A stretch of 64,000 nt of DNA, taken from positions 5,438,501 to 5,502,500 of the forward strand of contig NZ_CP100604.1 in the NCBI RefSeq assembly GCF_031202265.1, in the 5' to 3' direction. Source of the DNA: Bradyrhizobium sp. Ash2021. Lineage in GTDB: Bacteria; Pseudomonadota; Alphaproteobacteria; Rhizobiales; Xanthobacteraceae. Positions within the stretch are counted from its first letter, which is position 1. Every line of letters begins with the position of its first letter. The translations under genes were made by a program, and so were the position numbers. Positions 17,071 to 27,616 of this stretch are shown piece by piece. Below the pieces are notes generated by a model. That model made no database searches, was not told where the DNA came from, and worked only from the letters and a program-made list of their open reading frames with translations.

Positions 17071-17205
17071 CACGTGTCCCGGACGCGGTGCGGTACGCAG
17101 TACCGCTCCGCAGAGCCGGGACCCAAAATCCCAATCTTATCGATGGACCCCGGATCAGCAGCGCACCGCTACGCGCTGCGCAGCATCCGGGGAACGACGC
17201 GACGA
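17071..17205. repeat. Intergenic repeat, type D (GTGTCCCGGACGC family)
   Basis: Opens GTGTCCCGGACGCGGTGC and pairs with AGAGCCGGGACCC; a second part, TGGACCCCGGATC ... CATCCGGGGAACGACG, forms another inverted pair. It fills the gap between bamE and the frameshifted binding-protein gene. Confidence 0.7.
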
Positions 17206-17297
17206 TTGAGGAGCCTGCGCCAAGTCGTCCGCTTGCCGGACGGCCGCACGCTCCCTACGCTCGCCTGCAAAACAACGTTTCAGCAGGGAGCGAATTG

Positions 17298-18298
17298 GTG
17301 CGCAACAGAGCTTTTTCCCGCCGCCGCGTATTGTCCGGCGCCGCAGCGTTCGCGACAGCCGCCATCTTGCCGCGCGCAGCCTTCGCCGACTGGCGCCCGA
17401 CCGAGACCGTCCGCATCATCGTGCCGGCCGCGGCCGGCGGCACTCCGACGTGATGGGGCGGTTGCTGGCGGCGCATCTGCAAGTAGCGTGGGGTCAGTCC
17501 GCGGTGGTCGAAAACCGCTCCGGCGGCGGCGGCACCATCGGCACTATCGAGGTGATTCGGCAGAAGGGCGACGGCCATACCATCCTGATCGGCAATCCCG
17601 GCCCCAACGCCATCGCCTACAGCATCTTCCGCAACCTGACCTACAAGGCCGACCAGTTGCAGGCGGTCTCCAACCTGATCCGGACGCCGAACATCGTGTC
17701 GGCGCACCCGTCCACCGGCATCAAGTCGATCGCCGAGCTGATCGCCTACATCAAGGCCAACCCGGACAAGCTGAACTACGCGTCCTCCGGAGTGGGACAG
17801 AGCCCTCACCTCACCGGTGCCTGGTTCCTGCAGCTCACCGGGCTGAAGATGGTGCATGTGCCGTTCCGCGGCGCGGGGCCGGCGCTGCAGGCAGCCCTTG
17901 CCGGCGATATCCAGATCCTGTTCGACAACCTCTACCCATCGCTGCCGCAAACCCAGGAAGGCAAGCTCACGGCGCTGGCTGTCACCACGCCCGAACGCAG
18001 CGCGGTGGCGCCTGATATCCCGACCATGCGCGAAAGCGCGCCCGAGCTTGCAAAATTCGACGTCTCGTCATGGTTCGGCGTGTTTCTGCCGAAGGCCTCG
18101 CCTGCCCCGGTCGTCGATGCCCTCAACAAGGAGATCAAGACGATGCTGGAGCGCGACGACATCAAGAAGACCATCGCCAGCATGGGCGCGCGCACCGACT
18201 GGGGAACGCCGGCGCAATTTTCCGATTTCGTGGCGGCGGAGACGACAAAATTCGCCGGCATCATCAAGCAGGAAGGCCTGCAGATGGATGTGAATTGA
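17298..18298 (+). pseudogene. Tripartite tricarboxylate transporter binding protein (TctC/Bug), frameshifted
   Basis: The N-terminus starts at GTG 17298 (AGGGAG upstream) with a Tat-like signal (SRRRVLSGAAAFATAAILPRAAFA) and WRPTETVRIIVPAAAGGTP, then hits TGA at 17451. The rest of the protein continues in the next phase from about 17450 (VMGRLLAAHLQ ... GLQMDVN), 282 residues. Restoring one base at about 17447 would rejoin GGTPDVMGRL, the usual family phrase. Bug proteins capture carboxylates in the periplasm; no TctA/TctB genes are adjacent. Either a fresh pseudogene or a sequencing error. Confidence 0.85.
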
Positions 18299-18323
18299 GC
18301 ATGGTCGTGCCGCACACACCGCC

Positions 18324-18424
18324 GTCATCCTGAGGTGCGCGCTCTTGCGCGCCTCGAAGGATGGCAGCTAGCACCGCCCAGCATCCTTCGAGGCTCGCCG
18401 AACAGGCTCGCACCTCAGGATGAC
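18324..18424. repeat. Palindromic intergenic repeat, type E (GTCATCCTGAGG family)
   Basis: Outer arms GTCATCCTGAGGTGCG and CGCACCTCAGGATGAC, inner arms CTCGAAGGATG and CATCCTTCGAG. Related copies are at 30512-30606 and 34062-34162. It separates the binding-protein pseudogene from the convergent zinc-ribbon gene. Confidence 0.85.
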
Positions 18425-18437
18425 GAACAGCTCGGGA

Positions 18438-18677
18438 TTATCGCGCAGGAATCGTCACCGCCGGAGGTGACGCGATCTGGCTCACCTGCGGCGCCGGCTT
18501 CATCCAGCTGAAGAAGAACAGCACCGCCGCGGACAGCACGACCGCCAGCAACGTCCCCGACTGATATGGACCTGGCCTGCCGGAGCCCCCTTGCGCCCTG
18601 CCGCAGCTTGGACAGACGGTCGCGCCCATCAGCATTTCGCTGCCGCACTGACTGCACCGGGTCATCTCGAACTTCAT
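18438..18677 (-). CDS. Small zinc-ribbon membrane protein
   Basis: A 79-residue protein with two Cys pairs near the N-terminus (CSQCG and CPSCG, residues about 6-25), then a Gly/Pro linker and one membrane helix (LLAVVLSAAVLFFFSW). This is the common zinc-ribbon-plus-TM layout; function unknown. ATG at 18677 follows GAAAGG. It lies downstream of hppA but beyond a terminator, so is probably separately transcribed. Confidence 0.72.
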   Translation of the reverse strand: MKFEMTRCSQCGSEMLMGATVCPSCGRAQGGSGRPGPYQSGTLLAVVLSAAVLFFFSWMKPAPQVSQIASPPAVTIPAR

Positions 18678-18715
18678 GACGGTCAACCTTTCAAGCGAGC
18701 CGCCCGACCGGCAGC

Positions 18716-18743
18716 AAAAAACCCGCGGCTTGCACCGCGGGTT
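18716..18743 (-). terminator. Rho-independent terminator of hppA
   Basis: On the minus strand a 7-bp stem CCCGCGG/CCGCGGG with a 6-base loop is followed by a run of seven T. It lies about 25 bp after the hppA stop. Confidence 0.9.
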
Positions 18744-18767
18744 TGTCGCAGGTCACGTCGGTTTGGT

Positions 18768-20888
18768 TCAGTGCGCGAGGATCGCCAGCAGCAGCAGCGC
18801 CACGATGTTGGTGATCTTGATCATAGGGTTCACGGCGGGACCCGCCGTATCCTTGTAGGGATCGCCGACGGTGTCGCCGGTCACCGCCGCCTTGTGCGCG
18901 TCGGAACCCTTGCCGCCGTAATGGCCGTCCTCGATGTACTTCTTGGCGTTATCCCAGGCGCCGCCGCCCGAGGTCATCGAAATCGCGACAAAGAGTCCGT
19001 TGACGATGACGCCGAGCAGCATCGCGCCGACGGACGAGAACGCCGCCGACTTGCCGGCCGCGCCGCCGCCTGCGATCGCGAAGATCACGAAGTAGACGAA
19101 GATCGGCGACAGCACCGGCAGCAGCGACGGAATGATCATTTCCTTGATCGCGGCCTTGGTCAAAAGGTCGACCGCCTTGCCGTAATCCGGCTTGTCGGTG
19201 CCCTGCATGATGCCGGGTTTTTCGCGGAACTGGCGCCGCACTTCCTCGACGATCGCGCCGGCCGCCCGGCCCACGGCCGTCATGCCCATCGCGCCGAACA
19301 GATACGGCAGCAGGCCGCCGAACAACAGACCCACGACGACGTAAGGGTTGTTGAGCGAGAAGTCGGGCAGCACGCCCTGGAAGTACGGGAACTTGGCAGT
19401 GTTGGCGATGAAGAATTTGAGATCTTCATTGTAGGCCGCGAACAGCACCAGCGCGCCAAGGCCGGCCGAACCGATGGCGTAGCCCTTGGTGACCGCCTTG
19501 GTGGTGTTGCCGACGGCGTCGAGCGCGTCGGTCGACTTGCGCACTTCCTTCGGCAGACCGGCCATTTCGGCGATACCGCCGGCATTGTCGGTGACCGGGC
19601 CGAAGGCGTCGAGAGCCACGATCATGCCGGCCAGCGCCAGCATTGTCGTGGTCGCAACCGCGATGCCGAACAGGCCGGCAAGGCTGTAGGTGACGAGGAT
19701 GCCGGCGATGATGACCATCGCGGGCATCGCGGTCGATTCCATTGCGATCGCCAGACCCTGGATCACGTTGGTGCCGTGACCGGTGACCGACGAGGCTGCG
19801 ATCGACTTCACCGGGCGAAAGTCGGTACCGGTGTAGTATTCGGTGATCCAGATGATCAGGCCAGTGACGACGAGACCGACGACACCGCATTCGAACAGCG
19901 CCATGCCGGTGAACTTCACGCCCGCCAGCGGACCGAAGCCGATCAGCCAGTAGATGACGCCGGCGACGCCGCCGAGCGACAGGATGCCGGTCGCGATCAG
20001 GCCCTTATAGAGCGCACCCATGATCGACTGGCTGGCGCCGAGCTTGACGAAGAAGGTGCCGATGATCGAGGTGATGATGCAGATGCCGCCGATCGCGAGC
20101 GGCAGCGTCATCATGTTGACCAGCAGCGGCGAGGTCGCAAAGAAGATCGCGGCCAGCACCATGGTGGCGACCGCGGTCACCGCATAGGTTTCGAACAGGT
20201 CAGCCGCCATGCCGGCGCAATCGCCGACATTGTCGCCGACGTTGTCGGCGATGGTGGCGGGGTTGCGCGGATCGTCTTCGGGAATGCCGGCCTCGACCTT
20301 GCCGACGAGATCGCCGCCGACGTCAGCGCCCTTGGTGAAGATGCCGCCGCCGAGACGCGCGAAGATCGAGATCAGCGAAGCGCCGAAGCCGAGCGCGACC
20401 AGCGCATCGACCACGGTGCGGCTGTTGGCGGCAAGCCCCAGGAAGTGGGTGAGATAGGCGAAATAGAGGGTGACGCCGAGCAGCGCGAGACCCGCGACCA
20501 GCATGCCGGTGATCGCACCAGCCTTGAAGGCGAGTTCAAGTCCGCCCGCCAGCGACGTCGTCGCCGCCTGCGCGGTGCGCACATTGGCCCGAACCGAGAC
20601 GTTCATGCCGATGAAGCCGGCGGCGCCCGACAGCACCGCGCCGATCAGGAAGCCCGCGGCGACCAGCATGCCGAGGAAGTAAGCCAGCAGCGCGAAGATC
20701 ACGATGCCGACCATACCGATCGTCATGTACTGGCGCTTCAGATAGGCCTGCGCACCTTCGCGCACGGCGGCGGCGATTTCCTGCATCCGCGGATTGCCGG
20801 CGTCTGCCTTCATCACCGATGCGGTCGCCCAGATGGCGTAAACGATCGAAAGCGCTCCGCAGAGCACAATCACCCATAATGCTGTCAT
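18768..20888 (-). CDS. hppA: Membrane-bound H+-translocating pyrophosphatase, K+-independent type
   Basis: A 706-residue integral membrane enzyme (about 16 helices) that hydrolyses pyrophosphate and pumps protons. Signature motifs are [20 protein letters not shown] (about 180-200), [20 protein letters not shown] (about 205-224) and [18 protein letters not shown] (about 425-442). The residue that separates the subclasses is Lys464 in GNTTKA, the K+-independent signature. ATG at 20888 with GAGG upstream; the frame is open ten codons further without support. Own transcription unit with its own terminator. Confidence 0.96.
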   Translation of the reverse strand: MTALWVIVLCGALSIVYAIWATASVMKADAGNPRMQEIAAAVREGAQAYLKRQYMTIGMVGIVIFALLAYFLGMLVAAGFLIGAVLSGAAGFIGMNVSVRANVRTAQAATTSLAGGLELAFKAGAITGMLVAGLALLGVTLYFAYLTHFLGLAANSRTVVDALVALGFGASLISIFARLGGGIFTKGADVGGDLVGKVEAGIPEDDPRNPATIADNVGDNVGDCAGMAADLFETYAVTAVATMVLAAIFFATSPLLVNMMTLPLAIGGICIITSIIGTFFVKLGASQSIMGALYKGLIATGILSLGGVAGVIYWLIGFGPLAGVKFTGMALFECGVVGLVVTGLIIWITEYYTGTDFRPVKSIAASSVTGHGTNVIQGLAIAMESTAMPAMVIIAGILVTYSLAGLFGIAVATTTMLALAGMIVALDAFGPVTDNAGGIAEMAGLPKEVRKSTDALDAVGNTTKAVTKGYAIGSAGLGALVLFAAYNEDLKFFIANTAKFPYFQGVLPDFSLNNPYVVVGLLFGGLLPYLFGAMGMTAVGRAAGAIVEEVRRQFREKPGIMQGTDKPDYGKAVDLLTKAAIKEMIIPSLLPVLSPIFVYFVIFAIAGGGAAGKSAAFSSVGAMLLGVIVNGLFVAISMTSGGGAWDNAKKYIEDGHYGGKGSDAHKAAVTGDTVGDPYKDTAGPAVNPMIKITNIVALLLLAILAH

Positions 20889-21167
20889 TGAATTTGCCTC
20901 AGATCTTGATTGTCTCACCCCAACGCATCACCGCGGACGCGGCGCGCGCAAAAAAAGAAGGCCTTTCCCTGCCCAAAAGGGCGGCCTTAAATCGGCGGGA
21001 CCATGCCAAAATCGTCTCCCCGGCGCAACGCCGCGAAGGGCGAAAACCGTCGATTCTGGAAAGGAAATACCGGGAAAACCGGCTTTCCGTGGCGGGGAAT
21101 ACGCGTCTTCTTCGGCAACGGCCGGGAGCCGGCCGATGGCACCCGGTCGCTGATTGCCTCAAAATGC
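20889..21167. other. Intergenic between cold-shock gene and hppA
   Basis: No gene supported. Contains the hppA promoter region. GGCCTTTCCCTGCCCAAAAG with GGCGGCC nearby gives a weak hairpin; no motif I can name. Confidence 0.45.
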
Positions 21168-21202
21168 AAAAAACCCGCCCAACCCCAAGGGGTCGAGCGG
21201 GC
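21168..21202 (-). terminator. Rho-independent terminator of the cold-shock gene
   Basis: On the minus strand GCCCGC-tcga-CCCC-tt-GGGG-ttg-GGCGGG forms a strong stem followed by six T. It lies about 45 bp after the cold-shock stop codon. Confidence 0.88.
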
Positions 21203-21247
21203 ACGCTAGTCATTCCTGTACATCCGTGAAACGAACGTTTTCGAAGC

Positions 21248-21457
21248 TTAGGCGAGCGACAGATTTTCCGCGCTGACCTTGCCCCGCATCTTGTCTTCCT
21301 TGAGTTCGAACTGAACCTTCTGGCCTTCAGCCAGTCCGCCAAGACCGGCGCGCTCGACGGCGCTGATGTGAACGAACACATCCTTGCTGCCGTCGCTCGG
21401 CTGAATGAAGCCAAAACCCTTTTGACCGTTGAACCACTTCACTGTTCCAGTAGCCAT
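21248..21457 (-). CDS. Cold-shock protein (CspA family)
   Basis: A 69-residue OB-fold protein starting [20 protein letters not shown], with RNP1 (KGFGFI) and RNP2 (VFVHI) RNA-binding motifs. Acts as an RNA chaperone. ATG at 21457 follows TTGGAGAAGAG. The long spacer to thiL (200 bp) would allow the long 5' leader usual for csp genes. Number and role among paralogues cannot be told. Confidence 0.93.
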   Translation of the reverse strand: MATGTVKWFNGQKGFGFIQPSDGSKDVFVHISAVERAGLGGLAEGQKVQFELKEDKMRGKVSAENLSLA

Positions 21458-21632
21458 TTTCTCTTCTCCAAAGCACGTAAGGCTCGCATTCCGCACGGCG
21501 ATCGCGCGGATTCAATCCAATATCGACGATGTCTCTGGAAGAGGCCCCAAGGGCGCGTTCGACAAGGCACGGCGGTAATCGGGCCGTCATAACTAAAGGT
21601 TTTCCCGGAAATTGCAATGCATGCGGGAAAAT

Positions 21633-21657
21633 AAAGCTCCAGCCAACCAAAGCTGGC
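21633..21657 (-). terminator. Possible terminator after thiL
   Basis: Just after the thiL stop the minus strand has CCAGC-tttggttg-GCTGG followed by AGCTTTATTTT. The stem is only five pairs and the T-run is broken, so a weak candidate. Confidence 0.4.
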
Positions 21658-21658
21658 T

Positions 21659-22660
21659 TCAAAAGTGACTGTAGGACAGCCGTTCCAGCGCGAGTTCCGC
21701 ACCCTGCCCGTCGATGAATTTTGGCGCTGAGGCGCCCGCAACCACCATGCCGATCGAGGTCACCGGCACGCCGGCAAGCCGCGCGGCCTCCGCGAACGCC
21801 TCGACGCGATCTTCCGGGATCGCGCACAGCACCTCATAATCGTCGCCACCGGCGATCAATGTTTCGATGCCGACAATCCGCCGCGACACCAGATCGCTTG
21901 CGGCAGCGGAGAGCGGGATCGATTCCAGATCGATGACCGCGGAAGCACCGGACGCCGCACACAGCTTGGCGAGATCGCCGGCGAGGCCGTCGGAGACGTC
22001 CATCGCCGCGCTGGCGTGGTCGCGAACCGCGCTCGCCAGCGCATTGCGCGGCTGCGGAACGCGGTAGCGCCCGATCAGCAGATTTCGCGCGGAACCATCG
22101 TTGGCGGCGGCATCGGCGACGTTGCCACCCCTGAGAATGGCGAGCCCCAGAGCGGCGTCACCGATCGTCCCCGTCACCACGACGCGGTCGCCCGGCTTTG
22201 CGCCGCTGCGATGAACCATCTTGCCCGCGGGCACACGGCCGAACGCGGTGATCGAGATCATCAGCGGCCCCGGCGTGGAAACGGTATCGCCGCCGAGCAG
22301 CGGACAGCTGAACAGCGCCGCGTCCTCGCCAAGCGCCTGTGCGAACGATTTTAGCCAAGCGTCGTCCACCTTGCGCAGCGCCAGCGTCAGCACAAAACCG
22401 GCAGGCGCAGCCCCCTTCGCCGCGAGATCCGAGAGATTGACCCGCAGCGCCTTGCGCGCGACCGTATCGGGCGGATCACTGCTAAGAAAATGCACGCCCT
22501 CGACGATGGCGTCGGTTGTCACCACGATCTCGCAGCCTTCCGCCTTCAAGACCGCGGCGTCGTCGCCGAGATCGAAGGCGCCCGGATCGGTCGCGATCGG
22601 CCTGAAATAGCGGGCGATCAGCGAGTCCTCGCCGGATTGATTGCTTCGGCGATCTACCAT
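21659..22660 (-). CDS. thiL: Thiamine-phosphate kinase
   Basis: A 333-residue enzyme that phosphorylates thiamine monophosphate to thiamine diphosphate. Motifs include GEDSLIARYF at the N-terminus, GDDAAVL (about 32-38), VVTTDAIVEGVHF, the GGDTVSTPGPLMISITAFG segment and MDVSDGLAGDL (about 215). ATG at 22660. It is the last gene of the glyA-nrdR-rib-nusB run, separated from nusB by 135 bp containing a repeat, so it may have its own promoter. Confidence 0.94.
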   Translation of the reverse strand: MVDRRSNQSGEDSLIARYFRPIATDPGAFDLGDDAAVLKAEGCEIVVTTDAIVEGVHFLSSDPPDTVARKALRVNLSDLAAKGAAPAGFVLTLALRKVDDAWLKSFAQALGEDAALFSCPLLGGDTVSTPGPLMISITAFGRVPAGKMVHRSGAKPGDRVVVTGTIGDAALGLAILRGGNVADAAANDGSARNLLIGRYRVPQPRNALASAVRDHASAAMDVSDGLAGDLAKLCAASGASAVIDLESIPLSAAASDLVSRRIVGIETLIAGGDDYEVLCAIPEDRVEAFAEAARLAGVPVTSIGMVVAGASAPKFIDGQGAELALERLSYSHF

Positions 22661-22680
22661 GAGGCGTCACACCCACAGCT

Positions 22681-22783
22681 GTCATCGCCCAGCTTGATCG
22701 GGCGATCCAGTATTCGACGGCGCGGATGACCAGCCACGACCGCCGCGGCGTACTGGATCACCCGCTTTCGCGGGTGATGACAG
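22681..22783. repeat. Palindromic intergenic repeat, type F (GTCATCACCCGC family)
   Basis: Inverted arms CTGTCATCGCCCAGC/GATCGGGCGATCCAGTA and TACTGGATCACCCGC-tttc-GCGGGTGATGAC. It fills the nusB-thiL gap. Confidence 0.75.
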
Positions 22784-22795
22784 CACGGTACGTGG

Positions 22796-23308
22796 CTAGC
22801 CACGCGCGAACTCATCGGCGCGGAACTGGCGCGCGATCTGGTCGAGCACCGCGTTCACCATGCCGGTCTCGTCCTTTTCGACAAAGGCGTGCGCGACATC
22901 GACGTATTCCGAAACCACCACGCGGCCGGGCACGTCCTTGCGATGCTCCAGTTCGTAGGAGCCCGCCCGCAGCACCGCGCGCAAAATGGCGTCGATCCGC
23001 TTCAGCGGCCAGCCCTTCGACAGCGCATCGTCGATCAAGGGGTCGAGCTTGGCCTGGTCGCGCACCACGCCGGCCACCACGTCGCGGAAGAACGCGGCCT
23101 CCGCCGGCAGATATTTATCGCCCTCGACCTCGTTGCCGAGCCAATGGCTCTCGAACTCGGCAAAAATGTCGTTGATCCCGGCGCCGCCGATGTCCATTTG
23201 ATACAGCGCCTGCACCGCGGCGAGCCTTGCTGCGCCGCGCCGGTTGGCCTTCTTGTCGGGATTCTTTTTGTCCGGAGTTTTCGCCGGCTTCTTGCTGTCT
23301 GCCATCAT
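22796..23308 (-). CDS. nusB: Transcription antitermination factor NusB
   Basis: A 170-residue all-helical RNA-binding protein. After a Lys/Pro-rich N-terminal extension (KKPAKTPDKKNPDKK) the domain begins RRGAARLAAVQALYQMDI; RRIDAIL-like KRIDAILRAVLRAGSYEL and VVVSEYVDVAHAF are typical. It joins NusE (S10) at boxA in rRNA leaders. The ATG overlaps the ribH stop by one base (TGATG). Confidence 0.95.
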   Translation of the reverse strand: MMADSKKPAKTPDKKNPDKKANRRGAARLAAVQALYQMDIGGAGINDIFAEFESHWLGNEVEGDKYLPAEAAFFRDVVAGVVRDQAKLDPLIDDALSKGWPLKRIDAILRAVLRAGSYELEHRKDVPGRVVVSEYVDVAHAFVEKDETGMVNAVLDQIARQFRADEFARG

Positions 23309-23799
23309 CAGGCCTTTGTCAGCCGGCGTTTGATCCGCAGCATCGCCAGCGCCGCGCGTGCAGCATCGCCGCCCTTGTTGAGTTCGCCGGCGCGCGCCCG
23401 CGCCCAGGCCTGCGCCTCGGTATTGACGGTGATGATGCCATTGCCGAGCGGGAATTTTCTCGCGACCGCGAGGTCCATCAGCGCGCGCGAGGATTCGATC
23501 GAGACGATCTCGAAATGGATGGTGTCGCCCCGCACCACGCAGCCAAGCGCGATCGCGGCGTCATAGGGCTTTCCATTTTTCTCGGCGGCATCGATCGCAA
23601 TCGCGATCGCCGCCGGAATTTCCAGTGCCCCCGGCACGGTGATCACGTCGTGCGTCACGCCCGCCGTCTTCAACTCGGCGACCGCGCCTTCCATCAGCGC
23701 ATCCTGGATGTCGTCATAGAACCGCGCCTCGACGATCAGCGCGCGCGCGCCTGCGATATCGGTCTGGTCTTTCAGGGGTGCGCGCCGCGCGTCTGCCAT
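23308..23799 (-). CDS. ribH: 6,7-dimethyl-8-ribityllumazine synthase
   Basis: A 163-residue enzyme making lumazine from the ribitylamino-uracil and dihydroxybutanone phosphate. Family features are [12 protein letters not shown] near the N-terminus, [11 protein letters not shown], and [14 protein letters not shown] with the catalytic His in DTIHF. It is 76 bp downstream of ribE and coupled to nusB. Confidence 0.95.
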   Translation of the reverse strand: MADARRAPLKDQTDIAGARALIVEARFYDDIQDALMEGAVAELKTAGVTHDVITVPGALEIPAAIAIAIDAAEKNGKPYDAAIALGCVVRGDTIHFEIVSIESSRALMDLAVARKFPLGNGIITVNTEAQAWARARAGELNKGGDAARAALAMLRIKRRLTKA

Positions 23800-23875
23800 T
23801 GTATCTTGCCAATCGGAACTATTTGTCAGTTGTGCAGCTTTTAGGCGCAGCAGCGCCCTATGCCAAGGCCTGTGA

Positions 23876-24484
23876 CTACTTCATTTCCGATAGCCGCGCC
23901 GCGTAGCGGGCCATCAGGTCGACCTCAAGATTGACCTCGCTGCCCGCGCGCCAGGCGCCGAGCGTGGTGACGCTGAGCGTGTGGGGAATGATCAGCACCG
24001 AAAACACGACATCGCTGACGGTATTGACCGTCAGCGACACACCATCCAGCGTCACCGAGCCTTTTGTAGCGATAAAGCGCGCCAGCTCCCGCGTGGTGCG
24101 CAGTTCGAATCTGGCCATATCGGGCAGATCGTCGCGCTTGACGATGGTGGCGATGCCGTCGGCGTGGCCCGCCACGATGTGACCGCCGAGTTCGTCGCCG
24201 ATCTTGAGTGCGCGCTCGAGATTGAGCTTTGTGCCGGCGACCCAGTGTTTCGCCGTGGTCATGCCGAGCGTTTCGGCGGCGGCATCGACATCGAACCAGG
24301 TCTTGCCCTGCTCCACGCCGGAGGCGACCACGGTCAGGCACACGCCGTTGCAGGCGATCGAGGCGCCGTCGGCAATCGTCGCGCGATCGTAGCGGCAGGC
24401 GATGCGCATGCGGTGCAACTGGCCCTGCGCGGTCGGGGTCAGGCTGGCGATCTCGCCGACATCGGTGACTATTCCGGTGAACAT
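23876..24484 (-). CDS. ribE: Riboflavin synthase, alpha subunit
   Basis: A 202-residue protein with two lumazine-binding repeats: [15 protein letters not shown] ... CNGVCLTV in the first and [11 protein letters not shown] ... [11 protein letters not shown] in the second. It dismutates two lumazines to riboflavin. The ATG abuts the ribD stop (TAA ATG). The product of ribD feeds ribH, whose product is this enzyme's substrate, so the pathway steps are encoded side by side. Confidence 0.95.
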   Translation of the reverse strand: MFTGIVTDVGEIASLTPTAQGQLHRMRIACRYDRATIADGASIACNGVCLTVVASGVEQGKTWFDVDAAAETLGMTTAKHWVAGTKLNLERALKIGDELGGHIVAGHADGIATIVKRDDLPDMARFELRTTRELARFIATKGSVTLDGVSLTVNTVSDVVFSVLIIPHTLSVTTLGAWRAGSEVNLEVDLMARYAARLSEMK

Positions 24485-25636
24485 TTATGCGCGCTCGTAC
24501 ACGGTCAGAGTATCCTTGCTCAGGCTTTCGCTAGCACGAACCTTAAAGCCCGGCGACTGCGTGATTGTTGCGAGCGGCAATGCATCCAGCGCGGGGACGC
24601 CATCGGCGCCGACCGCGTCGGGCCCGCGCAGCAGCCAGATTTCATCGACCAGATCGGCGGCGACAAAGGATGACGCCACCTTCGCACCGCCCTCGACCAG
24701 CAACCGCGTGATGCCCTTGTCGGACAGCGCGCGCAGCACGGCCGCCAAATCCAGCCCCGGCGGCCTGGTCGTTGCGGCGACACGGATCACCTGCGCGCCC
24801 GCGGCGCCAAGCTTCATCGCCGCCGGCGCTTCGGAAAGATCTGAGGTCATCACCCACAGCGGCGTCTCGCGCGCGGAATGAACCAGCCGGCTGGTGCCGG
24901 GAATACGCAGCGCCCGATCCAGCACCAGGCGCACCGGCGAGCGCGCTTCCATGCCCGGCAGCCGGCAAGTCAAGAGCGGATCGTCCGCCAGCACGGTGCC
25001 GATGCCGACCAGGATAGCGTCGCATTGCGCGCGCAGCAGATGCACGCGTGTCTTTGCCGCCTCGCCTGATATGGCAACCGGTTTGTGGCCGGCGGCGCCG
25101 ATCTTGTCGTCGGCGGAAACGGCGAGCTTGAGGATCACATGCGGGCGCTTGTCGCGGATACGCCTGAAATGTCCGGCATGATCGCGCGCAGCCTCGGCCG
25201 CGCCGAGGCCGACATCGACCGTGATACCGGCCGCGCGAAGTTTGGCGTAGCCCTGCCCGGCCACTTCCGGATTGGGATCCTCGATCGCCGACACCACCCG
25301 CGCAATGCCGGCCGCGATCACCGCATCGACGCAAGGCGGCGATTTGCCGAAATGCGAACAGGGCTCGAGTGTGACGTAGAGCGTGGCGCCGCGCGCAGCC
25401 TCACCGGCGCGCCGGAGCGCCTCCGGCTCGGCGTGAGGCCGTCCGCCGGCTTGCGTCCAGCCGCGGCCGACGATGACGCCGTCCTTGACCACGACCGCGC
25501 CGACGGCAGGGTTGGGCCAGGTGCGGCCCTGCCCGCGCCGCCCGAGCGCCAGCGCAAGCTGCATGAAGCGCGCATCCGCCGCCTTCGCTTCCCGGTATTT
25601 CTGCGCGTGCTGGTCTTCCAGAATGCGGAAGATCAT
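24485..25636 (-). CDS. ribD: Bifunctional diaminohydroxyphosphoribosylaminopyrimidine deaminase / uracil reductase
   Basis: A 383-residue, two-domain enzyme. The N-terminal deaminase has zinc ligands His68 (in RPHAEPEA, with proton-shuttle Glu70), Cys93 and Cys102 ([11 protein letters not shown]). The C-terminal reductase begins at about 160 ([16 protein letters not shown]) and has [13 protein letters not shown] near the end. ATG at 25636 overlaps the nrdR stop as ATGA; the longer open frame upstream is out-of-phase nrdR sequence. Confidence 0.95.
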   Translation of the reverse strand: MIFRILEDQHAQKYREAKAADARFMQLALALGRRGQGRTWPNPAVGAVVVKDGVIVGRGWTQAGGRPHAEPEALRRAGEAARGATLYVTLEPCSHFGKSPPCVDAVIAAGIARVVSAIEDPNPEVAGQGYAKLRAAGITVDVGLGAAEAARDHAGHFRRIRDKRPHVILKLAVSADDKIGAAGHKPVAISGEAAKTRVHLLRAQCDAILVGIGTVLADDPLLTCRLPGMEARSPVRLVLDRALRIPGTSRLVHSARETPLWVMTSDLSEAPAAMKLGAAGAQVIRVAATTRPPGLDLAAVLRALSDKGITRLLVEGGAKVASSFVAADLVDEIWLLRGPDAVGADGVPALDALPLATITQSPGFKVRASESLSKDTLTVYERA

Positions 25637-26115
25637 TTGCGCAACGTGGCGACCCGCGCGTCGTCTTCGGCGGAGAGTTCGCCGAGCACGGTCTCGAAAT
25701 CCTTGGCCTCGCGGAAATTGCGATAGACCGAGGCGAAGCGGACATAGGCGACGTCGTCGAGCTGGCGCAGATGCTCCATCACGATCTCGCCGATCGCCTC
25801 CGACGACACTTCGGCTTCGCCGCCGCTCTCCAGTTCGCGCACGATGGCGGAAACCATCTTCTCGACCCGCTCGGGATCGACCGGCCGTTTGCGCAAGGAG
25901 ATCTGCAGCGAGCGTACCAGCTTGTCGCGGTCGAACGGCACGCGGCGGCCGTTGCGCTTGATCACCGTGAGTTCGCGGAGCTGCACCCGCTCGAAGGTGG
26001 TGAAGCGGAAATTGCAGGCGATGCACACCCGCCGCCGCCGGATCACGGCGGAATCCTCGGTCGGACGCGAATCCTTCACCTGCGTATCGAGACTGTTGCA
26101 GCTGGGACAGCGCAT
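25633..26115 (-). CDS. nrdR: Transcriptional repressor NrdR
   Basis: A 160-residue regulator of ribonucleotide reductase genes. The zinc ribbon uses Cys3, Cys6, Cys31 and Cys34 (CPSC and CIAC) and is followed by an ATP-cone from about residue 49 ([16 protein letters not shown]). It senses ATP/dATP. It lies 12 bp after glyA and overlaps ribD, so it sits inside a one-carbon/riboflavin operon, a common rhizobial arrangement. Confidence 0.96.
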   Translation of the reverse strand: MRCPSCNSLDTQVKDSRPTEDSAVIRRRRVCIACNFRFTTFERVQLRELTVIKRNGRRVPFDRDKLVRSLQISLRKRPVDPERVEKMVSAIVRELESGGEAEVSSEAIGEIVMEHLRQLDDVAYVRFASVYRNFREAKDFETVLGELSAEDDARVATLRK

Positions 26116-26127
26116 CCGAAAGGACCT

Positions 26128-27438
26128 TTACTGATAGATCGGGAAGCGGTCGGTCAATGCCTTGACGCGTTCCTTGATCGCGGCCTCCACCAATGGCGCC
26201 TTGCCGTCCGCCGACTGCGCTAGCGCGTTCAGCACTTCGGCGATCATGCCGCCGACCAGCTTGAATTCGGCGACGCCAAAACCGCGCGTGGTCGTCGCCG
26301 GCGTGCCCAGCCGCAGGCCCGAGGTGACGAACGGCGTTTCGGGGTCGAACGGAATGCCGTTCTTGTTGCAGGTGATGGCGGCGCGCACCAGCGCCTTTTC
26401 CGACAAATTGCCCTTCAGGCCCTTGGGCCTGAGGTCAACCAGCATCAGATGGTTGTCGGTGCCGCCGGAAACGATGTCGAGGCCGTTGGCGCGCAGGCTC
26501 TCCGCCAGCGCCTTGGCGTTCTCGACAACGTTCTTGGCGTAGATCTTGAAGTCCGGACGCAAGGCTTCGGCGAACGCCACCGCTTTCGCAGCGATCACAT
26601 GCATCAGCGGACCGCCCTGCAGGCCCGGGAACACCGCCGAATTGAACTTCTTGGTCAGCGCCTCGTCGTTCCACAGCATCAAGCCGCCGCGCGGGCCGCG
26701 CAGCGATTTGTGCGTCGTCGTGGTCGTGACATGCGCATGCGGCACCGGCGAAGCGTGCACGCCACCGGCGACGAGGCCGGCGAAGTGCGCCATGTCGACC
26801 ATGAAATAGGCGCCGACGCTGTCGGCGATCTCGCGGAAGCGCTTGAAGTCCCACGAACGCGAGTAGGCCGAGCCGCCGGCGATGATCAGCTTCGGCTTCA
26901 CTTCCTCGGCTCGGCGCGCGACCTGGTCCATGTCGATGATCTGGTCCTCGCGGCGCACGGTGTAATGCTGCGCCTTGAACCATTTGCCGGAAATGTTGAC
27001 CGGCGCGCCGTGGGTGAGATGGCCGCCGGCGGCGAGATCGAGGCCCATGAAGGTGTCGCCGGGCTGCAGCAGCGCCAGGAACACCGCCTGGTTCATCTGG
27101 CTGCCTGAGTTGGGCTGAACGTTCGCAAAGGCAGCGCCGAACAGCTTTTTCGCGCGCTCGATCGCCAGCGTCTCGGCGACGTCGACCCATTCGCAACCGC
27201 CATAGTAGCGCGCGCCCGGATAGCCTTCGGCGTATTTGTTGGTCATCACCGAGCCCTGCGCTTCCAGCACGGCGCGGCTGACGATGTTTTCGGACGCGAT
27301 CAGCTCGATCTCATGGCGCTGCCGGCCGAGTTCGCCCTGGATGGCGGCGGCGATCTCCGGATCGGCCTCGGCGAGCGTGGCGGTGAAGAACGAGTCGGGC
27401 GCGGAGGCGGTCTTGGCGAAGGGGGACGGAGCGGTCAT
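26128..27438 (-). CDS. glyA: Serine hydroxymethyltransferase
   Basis: A 436-residue PLP enzyme that converts serine and tetrahydrofolate to glycine and methylene-THF. The PLP lysine is Lys244 in [40 protein letters not shown] and [12 protein letters not shown] are also present. ATG at 27438. First gene of the run down to thiL. No riboswitch is visible upstream. Confidence 0.97.
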   Translation of the reverse strand: MTAPSPFAKTASAPDSFFTATLAEADPEIAAAIQGELGRQRHEIELIASENIVSRAVLEAQGSVMTNKYAEGYPGARYYGGCEWVDVAETLAIERAKKLFGAAFANVQPNSGSQMNQAVFLALLQPGDTFMGLDLAAGGHLTHGAPVNISGKWFKAQHYTVRREDQIIDMDQVARRAEEVKPKLIIAGGSAYSRSWDFKRFREIADSVGAYFMVDMAHFAGLVAGGVHASPVPHAHVTTTTTHKSLRGPRGGLMLWNDEALTKKFNSAVFPGLQGGPLMHVIAAKAVAFAEALRPDFKIYAKNVVENAKALAESLRANGLDIVSGGTDNHLMLVDLRPKGLKGNLSEKALVRAAITCNKNGIPFDPETPFVTSGLRLGTPATTTRGFGVAEFKLVGGMIAEVLNALAQSADGKAPLVEAAIKERVKALTDRFPIYQ

Positions 27439-27616
27439 GGAAGAAATATCTCCATCGCCGCAAGCCGTTAGGCGGGATGCGGCCGGTCAGTTGTGGCGGT
27501 CGAAGAAGCGCCTGCGAGATACCACATCGCCCGGAATTGGCCAAGCGCTTGCGGTACAAGACTGATATTTGTGCAAGATATGGTGGGGATGGCGGGGAAC
27601 AAGGGAACTTTCTACC

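Noticed and set aside
18591..20879. A 762-codon open frame on the plus strand
   Set aside because: It is antisense to hppA, whose motifs are unmistakable; the plus-strand product is Arg/Asp/His-rich low-complexity sequence typical of GC-rich shadow frames.
25637..26127. FMN riboswitch for the rib genes
   Set aside because: The rib genes follow nrdR with overlaps; there is no leader and no FMN-element consensus upstream of glyA.
27439..27616. Possible glycine riboswitch before glyA
   Set aside because: No tandem aptamer-like conserved blocks are visible in the gap.
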